6,386 bases of DNA. Source: an uncultured Alistipes sp. (GTDB lineage Bacteria > Bacteroidota > Bacteroidia > Bacteroidales > Rikenellaceae). Location: assembly GCA_947174295.1 (NCBI GenBank), contig CAMWIG010000119.1:1-6386 (forward strand), in the 5' to 3' direction. The notes beneath the pieces are model-generated. The model was not told the origin of the DNA. It made no database searches and worked only from the letters and a program-made list of their open reading frames with translations. How positions within the stretch are numbered: position 1 is the stretch's first letter; each line of letters begins with the position of its first letter. Both the position numbers and the translations under genes were made by a program. Below are positions 1-5,188 of this stretch, in pieces.

Positions 1-726
1 CCGCATGCGTGCGATTTCGGTCCAGAGGCTGACGCAGAGCATAACGCCTACCGCCGCGCACATCACCATCAGCAGCATGTTGATTACGCGCAGGTCGGGC
101 TTGCTGCGCCTGCGCATGTTGATGCCGATATACTCCTTGAAGAAGAGATATAGTGCCGGAACGGTCGTCGCCCCGAGCAGCAGGTCTTCGGGAATGCGGA
201 AGAAGTAGACTTTCGAGAATCCGATTAGCGCCCAGTGGCACAGAAAAAGGATGATGAAGAGATTGACCCTGCGCGAGAACGAGAGCAGCAGTCCGATGGT
301 GAATATCGCCACCGAGCAAGGCATGACTGGCGAGGTCATGGCCGGGAACGACATGCCGCGTGCCAGCGACAGCAGCGGATAGACGAACGGCATGGCATAG
401 AGCAGCCATGCGAATCGGTCGTTGCGGTAGGTTCGTTCGAAGGCGGTATGCCCGGTCACGGCGTCGTACAGCCAGACGGCGGCCATGACGCCCCAGAAGA
501 GCGCCAGCACGTCGTAATGGCTGCGCTCGTCGCCGTAGACCATGTAGTATGCTACGGCAATCCACGCATTGAGGAATACCATGAACAGTTTCATCGCGAG
601 CCTGACGCCTCGCGACGGTTTGCGGTAGAGTAGGACGGTCAGCGCGATGCAGACCGCCGTTATCGCAATCTGCATGGGCCACGTAGCGGCGTTGTAGCGG
701 GCTATCGTCTGCCAGAAAATCTCCAT
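1..726 (-). CDS. DUF6064-like polytopic membrane protein (3' end outside window)
   Basis: The frame is open from ATG at 726 to the left edge, giving 242 visible residues without a stop. It is very hydrophobic, with about eight likely membrane helices (roughly residues 17-34, 46-64, 72-90, 106-124, 136-150, 155-173, 181-198 and 214-236). The N-terminus has an ARYNAATWP stretch. The middle has PCSVAIFTIGLLL (136-148), followed by LIGF...FRIPEDLLL (167-184). I remember these blocks as typical of DUF6064, a family with no known function (usual form PCPTTIFT... and ...GVPEDLGLL). The assignment is from memory, without a search. The start lies 10 nt after the stop of the YjjB-like gene, so the gene is almost certainly the third cistron of the exporter operon. 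The leader is A-rich without a clear Shine-Dalgarno site. The biochemical role is unknown; an accessory role for the exporter is only a suggestion from position. Confidence 0.75.
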   Translation of the reverse strand, partial: MEIFWQTIARYNAATWPMQIAITAVCIALTVLLYRKPSRGVRLAMKLFMVFLNAWIAVAYYMVYGDERSHYDVLALFWGVMAAVWLYDAVTGHTAFERTYRNDRFAWLLYAMPFVYPLLSLARGMSFPAMTSPVMPCSVAIFTIGLLLSFSRRVNLFIILFLCHWALIGFSKVYFFRIPEDLLLGATTVPALYLFFKEYIGINMRRRSKPDLRVINMLLMVMCAAVGVMLCVSLWTEIARMR

Positions 727-736
727 AGTTCAAGTT

Positions 737-1231
737 TTATTTTCGTTTGCTTCGTGTCATCGAATGGGCTTTCGTGCGGAACAGGAATATCGGCACGGCG
801 GCTCCGGCCGCGAGCATGAACACCACGCTGCACGTGACGAATCCGTTGAGCAGCGTGGCCTGCATGTACTCCTCGGCCGCGGCATGGTCGCCGAGCGACT
901 GTAAGACCATGATTATCGAGAATACCGTGCGGTAAGCGTACATTCCCGGAACCATCGGCAGCAGAGCCGGAATGAAGAGCACGGTCATGGGGCAGCGTAT
1001 GCGCGCGCCGGCGAAGAGGCTGCACATGCCTATGGCGACCGACGCGAAGAGCGACGCCGTGGCGATGTCGGCTCCGAAGTATTGCATCAGGCAGAACCGC
1101 AGGGCATGTCCGACGGCCGCCAGTGCGGCAATCGACGGCAGGGCCCTGAGCGGAGGATCCGACACGGCGCCGAAACCCGTGGCGGCAATGGCGGCGAAAA
1201 GGCCGTCGGAGAGTATGTCCCAGACTATCAT
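737..1231 (-). CDS. yjjB: YjjB/ThrE_2-like exporter subunit (threonine/serine exporter family)
   Basis: The product has 164 residues and is mostly hydrophobic, with about five membrane segments and a basic tail ending SMTRSKRK. The diagnostic block is PALLPMVPGMYAYRTV (88-103), the ThrE_2 (DUF3815) signature that resembles the LIPGVPLIN block of its partner. Length fits E. coli YjjB (157 aa). In this family the two halves of ThrE are either fused or made as separate YjjP and YjjB chains that work together; E. coli YjjPB has been reported as a succinate exporter, while Corynebacterium ThrE exports threonine and serine. ATG at 1231 is chosen because it gives an ATGA overlap with the upstream yjjP-like stop, a classic sign of translational coupling, and because the protein then begins directly with its first helix. 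The same frame stays open further upstream, but that stretch is antiparallel-independent shadow sequence inside yjjP. Substrate is not deducible. Confidence 0.88.
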   Translation of the reverse strand: MIVWDILSDGLFAAIAATGFGAVSDPPLRALPSIAALAAVGHALRFCLMQYFGADIATASLFASVAIGMCSLFAGARIRCPMTVLFIPALLPMVPGMYAYRTVFSIIMVLQSLGDHAAAEEYMQATLLNGFVTCSVVFMLAAGAAVPIFLFRTKAHSMTRSKRK

Positions 1232-1998
1232 AGAAGGTTGTTCTTTACTATCATTAGCGTAGCCGACAGACCTATCGCTATGCAGACGATGAGCAGAACG
1301 GCTGCGACAAGACGCGCCGCGCCGTTGAGTACGTGCCCCTCGACGATGTCGATTACGCCGTTTATCAGCGGCACGCCCGGAATGAGGAACAGCACGCTCG
1401 TGGCTATCGCCACCTCCGACGACGGCGAGTCGAACACGAGTCCAACCGACGCATACATCGAAGCCGCGAACGACGCGACGATGAACGTGATGTAGTGGTT
1501 GATTGCGGCCGCCTGCATCCGCTGTTTGATGAACAGGCCTATCAGCGTGGCCGAGAAGACTATGCACATCGCCGTCATGTCGCCGCCGAAGAGACGGCAG
1601 AACGACGCGTTGGCGAATCCGGCGAGAATCAGCACGAACAGTCCGTCCATTGCGGGGGCGGCGACTGCGGCCGCGTAGCGCCGGCGCAGTTCTCCGAGCG
1701 GCAGATGCAGGTCGCAGGCGTCCCAGCTCAGGGCGCTCAGCTCGGCGTTGAGTTCGAAACTTATGGGGCAGGAGGGTACGTCGGCCACTTCGGTGAGCGT
1801 TTCGCGGGTGGTGCGGTCGACGGCGGTGAGGATTACCACCTTCTGAAATGCCGATATCCGCACTTCGATGTTCAGGGCGTCGCCGATGCGTTTCGAGTTG
1901 CGCACCACGCGGGAGGTGTGGACTCCCGAGCCCATCAGTCGGGTGGCGTATTCGGCTATGAATTCGGTTTTGGCCCGTAATGAATCGGTCGATTGCAT
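1228..1998 (-). CDS. yjjP: YjjP/ThrE-like exporter subunit (DUF1212)
   Basis: The product has 256 residues, the same length as E. coli YjjP. It has a soluble N-terminal domain of about 115 residues (with GSGVHTSRVVRN at 23-34, typical of the family's start), then about five membrane helices between 118 and 252. Family landmarks are FCRLFGGD (133-140) and IPGVPLINGVIDIVEGHVL (206-224) followed by NGAAR. This is the ThrE (PF06738) half of a two-chain exporter; the YjjB-like half follows with a 4-nt overlap. Known members export succinate (E. coli YjjPB) or threonine/serine (Corynebacterium ThrE), in the inner membrane. ATG at 1998 lies about 30 nt downstream of a Bacteroidota -7 box, with only a weak GGA as possible ribosome site. 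It is the first gene of a three-gene operon. Substrate assignment is open; succinate would fit a fermentative anaerobe but is inference. Confidence 0.9.
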   Translation of the reverse strand: MQSTDSLRAKTEFIAEYATRLMGSGVHTSRVVRNSKRIGDALNIEVRISAFQKVVILTAVDRTTRETLTEVADVPSCPISFELNAELSALSWDACDLHLPLGELRRRYAAAVAAPAMDGLFVLILAGFANASFCRLFGGDMTAMCIVFSATLIGLFIKQRMQAAAINHYITFIVASFAASMYASVGLVFDSPSSEVAIATSVLFLIPGVPLINGVIDIVEGHVLNGAARLVAAVLLIVCIAIGLSATLMIVKNNLL

Positions 1999-2026
1999 GA
2001 CAATTCCGAGTTGTTCTTACGGGCGG

Positions 2027-2034
2027 CAAAGTTA
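2027..2034 (-). promoter_or_regulatory. Predicted -7 box of the yjjPB-like operon
   Basis: On the minus strand the sequence TAACTTTG fits the Bacteroidota -7 consensus TAnnTTTG. It lies 28 nt upstream of the yjjP-like ATG, which would give a leader of about 20 nt. No clear TTTG -33 element is visible at the expected spacing; the upstream DNA is an A/T tract containing the palindrome TTTTTAAAAA (2042-2051). The box starts only 10 nt after the stop codon of the FeoB-associated gene. Confidence 0.6.
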
Positions 2035-2044
2035 ATAATAATTT

Positions 2045-2206
2045 TTAAAAACCGCGCCTCGGCCCTCTCTTTTTTCTATGCGGGCAGTTGCTGTCGGCGC
2101 AGCCGTGGCACCTCCGTTCGCCGCGGAGTATGCGGACTATTCCGCGGAGTGTGCAGGCTGCTGCGAGGATGCCTATTGCGATGACAGCGACGTTTTGCCA
2201 ATCCAT
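2045..2206 (-). CDS. FeoB-associated Cys-rich membrane protein (53 aa)
   Basis: This short gene starts at ATG 2206, three nt after the feoAB stop (TGA-ACC-ATG), and ends at TAA 2045. The protein begins MDWQNVAVIAIGILAAAC, a single N-terminal membrane helix (about residues 4-20). Next comes an arginine-rich stretch (21-32, with LRG repeated), then a cysteine cluster CHGCADSNC (33-41, pattern C-x2-C-x4-C) and a basic tail. One helix, a positive linker and a terminal Cys cluster just behind feoB is the hallmark of the FeoB-associated family (PF12669). Its function is unproven; a role in stabilising FeoB or handling Fe2+ at the cytoplasmic side is the usual proposal, and the cysteines are candidate iron ligands. 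Tight spacing implies co-translation with FeoB. A 21-bp near-repeat (2121-2133 and 2142-2154) encodes the repeated LRG segment. Confidence 0.85.
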   Translation of the reverse strand: MDWQNVAVIAIGILAAACTLRGIVRILRGERRCHGCADSNCPHRKKRGPRRGF

Positions 2207-2209
2207 GGT

Positions 2210-4573
2210 TCAGAGGAACAACATAAACAGATGATAGGCTCCCCACGACAATAACCAGGCCATCGCCGTGTTGTACACGGCCGATGCCGCGGCCCAGCGC
2301 CAGCCGGCTTCGGACGCTATGGCGGCGACGGTGGCCAGGCACGGGAAATAGAGAAGCGTGAAGACGAGGAATGCGAAGGCCGAGGCCGTGTCGAAGTCGC
2401 CGCTGGCGGTAAGCCGCGCGGAGAGCGTCGCCGTGTCGTCGTCATCCGCAGCACCGGCTTCGTCGGCATATAGCACGCCCATTGTGCTGACCACAATCTC
2501 CTTGGCGGCGACTCCCGAGAGCAGCGAAACGCCGCTCTTCCAGTTCAGCCCGAGCGGCTCGAATATCGGTTCGCAGAATTTTCCGACGCGGCCCAGATAA
2601 GAGTTCTCGTAGCGGTTCTCGCTCGGTTCGTTCGTGTGTTCGGGCGTCGGATAGTAGCTCAGGAACCATACGACTATCGACGCGACCAGAATCAGACCGC
2701 CCATCTTGCGCAGGTACTGCGCGCACTTGTCCCACATGTGTATGAGTGTAGTGCGGAGTGTCGGCACACGGTATGGCGGCAGCTCCATGACGAACGGCGT
2801 CTCGTCGACCGGAAACATGAAGCGGCGCATGATGTGACGGGCCGTAACGACCGCCACGCCAACGCCCAAGACATATAGAACGAACAGCATCATCCCTGCG
2901 TGATGCGGAAAAAACGTGCCTGCGATGAGTATGTATATCGGCAGTCGTGCGCTGCACGACATGAACGGCAGAATCAGCAGCGTTATGAGCCGGCTCGACC
3001 GGCTCTCGATAGTGCGCGTAGCCATGATTGCCGGAACGTTGCACCCGAAGCCCATAATCAGGGGGATGAACGACTTGCCGTGCAGTCCTATGCGGTGCAT
3101 GACCTTGTCCATGATGAATGCCGCGCGGGCCAGATAGCCCGAGTCCTCCATGAACGAGATGAACAGATAGAGTATGACGATGTTGGGCAGAAAGACTATG
3201 ACGCTGCCGACGCCGCCCACGATGCCGTCGATAACCAGATCGTGCAGCGCTCCGGCCGGTATCATTCCGCCGCCGAGCGAGCCTGCGTACTCGACGAGCG
3301 TCTCTATCCACTTCTGCGGGTAGGCGCCGACGTTGAACGTGCAGTAGAACATGAACCACATGACCAGGAAGAATATGGGAAATCCCCACACGCGATGCGT
3401 GACGAGCAGGTCGATCGCTTCGGTTATGTCGGCGCGGTCGTTATGGCCCGGGGTGTAGGTCTCGCGCAGCGCGCCGGAGATGAATCCGTACTTCTGGTTG
3501 GCGAACGCCGTCTCTACATCTTCGCCGAGCTGCGCCTCTATGCGCCGGGCCTCGCTGTCGCGCAAGGCAATCCATTCGTCGTACTCGGCGATGCCGTGCA
3601 GCATCCGCTCCACCTCGCGGTCGCCTTCGAGCAGCTTCATGGCGTAGTAGCGCGGCGGGAACTGCTTGGGCAGCTCGTCGCGGCGGTCGCGCAGGCGGTC
3701 GTCGAGACGTTGCAGCCCCTCCTCGACGACCGAGCCGTGGTTGATGTGTATATGGCGGACGCGGCTGTCTTCGTTTTCGAACACGGCGATGACCGTGTCG
3801 AGCAGCTGTTCGATGCCGTAGCGGGTTTTGGCTACGACGGGAACCATCGGCACGCCGAGCATGGCTCCGAGATTCTCGTAGTCGAGCCGCGCACCGCTCG
3901 CCGTGAGCTCGTCGTACATGTTGAGCGCCACGACCATGCGGGGGTTGATGTCGATAAGTTCGGTGGTCAGGTAGAGGTTGCGTTCGAGATTCGACGCCAC
4001 TACGGCGTTGATTATCACGTCGGGGGTGCGGTCGGCCAGATGCTTGCGCACGTAGATCTCCTCGGGCGAGTATGCCGACAGTGCGTATGTTCCCGGCAGG
4101 TCGGTGATTTCGAAGCTGTAACCCTTGTAGTTGCAGCGTCCGAGTTTGGCGTCGACCGTCACGCCGCTGTAATTGCCTACGTGCTCGTGGCTGCCCGATA
4201 TGGCGTTGAATAGCGATGTCTTGCCGCTGTTGGGGTTGCCGACCAGCGCGACGCTGATATGTTTCGAACTGCGGGATATGATTTCGGTGATATTCGTCGT
4301 GTCGACGTTCGTGCCGTCGTGATTTTCGAGGATGCGGCGCTCGGCCTCCTCGTTGGTGATTACGCTGATCATCTCCGCCTCGCTGCGGCGCAGCGACACG
4401 TCGTACCCCATGATGCGGTATTCGATGGGGTCGCGGAGCGGAGCGTTGAGCTTCACTTCGACGCGCTGTCCGCGCACGAAGCCCATCTCCATGATTCTGC
4501 GGCGGAAACCTCCGTGTCCCGAGACTTTGAGTACGGTGGCCGATTCGCCTGTTTTGAGGTCTGAAAGACGCAT
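2210..4573 (-). CDS. feoB: FeoA-FeoB fusion, ferrous iron transporter
   Basis: The product has 787 residues. Residues 1-73 are a FeoA SH3-like domain (MRLSDLKTGESA..., IMEMGFVRGQ). After a linker comes the FeoB G domain, with G1 GNPNSGKT (112-119), G2 Thr in SGVTV (136-140), G3 DLPG (158-161), G4 NMYD (218-221) and a G5-like VAKTRYG (248-254). A helical spacer domain of about 130 residues follows. The membrane region from about 393 carries the conserved Cys motifs GFGCNVPAI (508-516) and MSCSARLPIY (538-547), the block GVAAKEIVVSTMGVLY (687-702) and FPCLATV (743-749). All GTPase and gate motifs are intact, so it should be functional. It imports Fe2+ through the inner membrane, powered or regulated by GTP. 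The FeoA fusion is common in Bacteroidota. ATG at 4573 starts FeoA exactly. It is the first gene of an operon with the Cys-rich partner; transcription probably begins near 4662. I could not see a convincing Fur box. Confidence 0.97.
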   Translation of the reverse strand: MRLSDLKTGESATVLKVSGHGGFRRRIMEMGFVRGQRVEVKLNAPLRDPIEYRIMGYDVSLRRSEAEMISVITNEEAERRILENHDGTNVDTTNITEIISRSSKHISVALVGNPNSGKTSLFNAISGSHEHVGNYSGVTVDAKLGRCNYKGYSFEITDLPGTYALSAYSPEEIYVRKHLADRTPDVIINAVVASNLERNLYLTTELIDINPRMVVALNMYDELTASGARLDYENLGAMLGVPMVPVVAKTRYGIEQLLDTVIAVFENEDSRVRHIHINHGSVVEEGLQRLDDRLRDRRDELPKQFPPRYYAMKLLEGDREVERMLHGIAEYDEWIALRDSEARRIEAQLGEDVETAFANQKYGFISGALRETYTPGHNDRADITEAIDLLVTHRVWGFPIFFLVMWFMFYCTFNVGAYPQKWIETLVEYAGSLGGGMIPAGALHDLVIDGIVGGVGSVIVFLPNIVILYLFISFMEDSGYLARAAFIMDKVMHRIGLHGKSFIPLIMGFGCNVPAIMATRTIESRSSRLITLLILPFMSCSARLPIYILIAGTFFPHHAGMMLFVLYVLGVGVAVVTARHIMRRFMFPVDETPFVMELPPYRVPTLRTTLIHMWDKCAQYLRKMGGLILVASIVVWFLSYYPTPEHTNEPSENRYENSYLGRVGKFCEPIFEPLGLNWKSGVSLLSGVAAKEIVVSTMGVLYADEAGAADDDDTATLSARLTASGDFDTASAFAFLVFTLLYFPCLATVAAIASEAGWRWAAASAVYNTAMAWLLSWGAYHLFMLFL

Positions 4574-4668
4574 ATGTATCGTTGCTCTAATCTTAGTGGT
4601 TGCGGCTGCCGTCTCCGCTGTTCGCGCGCTCTCTGCGCCGTGCGAATGCGGGACGGACTAAAACGCTG

Positions 4669-4676
4669 CAAAGATA
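4669..4676 (-). promoter_or_regulatory. Predicted -7 box of the feoAB operon
   Basis: On the minus strand TATCTTTG, followed by CAGCG, matches the Bacteroidota TAnnTTTG box. It lies 95 nt upstream of the feoAB ATG, so the transcript would have a leader of roughly 85-90 nt. No TTTG-like -33 element is visible at the proper distance, which may mean a weaker or activator-dependent promoter. Confidence 0.55.
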
Positions 4677-4815
4677 GGCTAAAAAACGGAGATTTGTAAT
4701 AGCCACATATTGGGATTTTCCCGGCCCTCCGCACTTCGGGATGAGCGAAAACGCGGCTGTATAGCGAAAAACACGGTTTATATGATGTAAAAAGCGATTT
4801 TTTGAGCGGCAAAAG

Positions 4816-4845
4816 TTTGTGAACCTGAAAATTTATATATCTTTG
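4816..4845 (+). promoter_or_regulatory. Strong promoter of the histone-like gene
   Basis: A TTTG -33 element (4816-4819) and a TATCTTTG -7 element (4838-4845) are separated by 18 nt, close to the Bacteroidota sigma-ABfr consensus (TTTG, about 19 nt, TAnnTTTG). Transcription should start near 4850, leaving a leader of about 30 nt. That leader is A-rich (a run of seven A's at 4862-4868) with no Shine-Dalgarno site, as is usual for well-expressed genes in this phylum. Confidence 0.8.
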
Positions 4846-4879
4846 CAACAAGTATAAACCCAAAAAAAGATTAAAAGCC

Positions 4880-5053
4880 ATGAAAAATTTAGTAGATCAG
4901 ATTAAAGCTCAGTATGTGCAGTTCGAGGAGAACGCCGAGGCGCAGGTAACGAAGAACAACAAGGCTGCCGGCACCCGTGCCCGCAAGGCTGCTCTCGAAC
5001 TGTCGAAGCTCATGAAGGAGTTCCGCAAGGCTTCCGTAGAGGCTGCGAAATAA
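4880..5053 (+). CDS. Small histone H1-like DNA-binding protein
   Basis: The product has 57 residues, starting MKNLVDQIKAQYVQFEEN and ending in KASVEAAK. It has 9 Lys and 3 Arg against 7 acidic residues, and the basic residues are concentrated in the second half (NNKAAGTRARKAALEL at 26-41, then KLMKEFRK at 43-50). It has no Cys, Trp or Pro and should be almost entirely helical. This matches short proteins annotated as histone H1/Hc1-like (PF07432) in Bacteroides and Alistipes. Chlamydial Hc1 compacts DNA; the role of the Bacteroidota proteins is less clear. Unlike Hc1 it lacks a long Lys/Ala-rich tail and consists only of the N-terminal-type helical core. It is transcribed alone, with its own near-consensus promoter and strong terminator, which suggests high expression. 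It diverges from feoAB and converges with the Ept-like gene. Confidence 0.88.
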   Translation: MKNLVDQIKAQYVQFEENAEAQVTKNNKAAGTRARKAALELSKLMKEFRKASVEAAK

Positions 5054-5073
5054 TTTCAGCAAGGCACAAATAT

Positions 5074-5113
5074 AGAAGCCGCCCCGAAAGGGGCGGCTTC
5101 TGCATTTTCTTTT
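5074..5113 (+). terminator. Intrinsic terminator of the histone-like gene, probably bidirectional
   Basis: A perfect 12-bp stem (AGAAGCCGCCCC at 5074-5085 with its complement at 5090-5101) is closed by a GAAA tetraloop and followed by a T-rich tract (5105-5113, TTTTCTTTT). It starts 20 nt after the stop codon. Read on the minus strand it has an A-rich approach and a weaker ATATTTG tail, so it may also stop transcripts of the convergent Ept-like gene. Confidence 0.92.
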
Positions 5114-5136
5114 CGCCGGTTCGTGTGCGGCGAAAA
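5110..5136. repeat. Second inverted repeat in the convergent intergenic region
   Basis: TTTTCGCCG (5110-5118) and CGGCGAAAA (5128-5136) form a perfect 9-bp stem with a 9-nt loop. On both strands the T's come before and the A's after the stem, the wrong order for an intrinsic terminator. Its left arm begins inside the T tract of the 12-bp terminator. It lies between the two convergent stops and could protect or process the 3' end of the Ept-like transcript; this is inference. Confidence 0.6.
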
Positions 5137-5188
5137 ATGACGGCGGCGGATGCGGCGGCCGGTATAAGAGATTCGTCGTGCGCGCGGG

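Larger units (their letters stand above)
4574..4879. other. Divergent intergenic region between feoAB and the histone-like gene
   Basis: These 306 bp hold no credible gene. They carry two divergent Bacteroidota promoters (boxes at 4669-4676 on minus and 4838-4845 on plus) and an A/T-rich centre. The centre has an imperfect direct repeat: AGCGAAAACGCGG at 4744-4756 and AGCGAAAAACACGG at 4763-4776, start points 19 bp apart. The feo side has a leader of nearly 90 nt that is GC-rich, without an obvious structured element that I can name. Confidence 0.75.

Noticed and set aside
1333..1980. Plus-strand open frame of 215 codons
   Set aside because: It lies antisense within the yjjP-like gene, has a low-complexity Arg/Glu/Gly/His composition and no promoter. 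It mirrors codon bias of the real gene.
737..2029. A 430-residue single protein spanning both exporter genes
   Set aside because: The upstream part of this frame is a shadow of the yjjP-like gene. The real YjjB-like protein starts at the ATG overlapping the yjjP stop (1231).
2035..2051. TTTTTAAAAA palindrome as a terminator of the feo operon
   Set aside because: It has no loop or GC stem, so it cannot form a stable hairpin; it is more likely upstream A/T-rich promoter DNA.
2900..4213. Plus-strand open frame of 437 codons opposite feoB
   Set aside because: It is exactly antisense to the G domain and membrane region of an intact FeoB. The product is an unstructured mix rich in His, Val, Arg and Glu, with no recognisable motif; long antisense frames are expected in GC-rich coding DNA.
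4574..4700. Fur box or riboswitch upstream of feoAB
   Set aside because: I looked for a GATAATGATAATCATTATC-like palindrome and for known aptamer cores but saw none clear enough to report.
4453..4881. Minus-strand open frame of 142 codons crossing the divergent promoter region
   Set aside because: It runs out of frame into the FeoA domain, covers both promoters and has no protein-like conservation signal that I can see.
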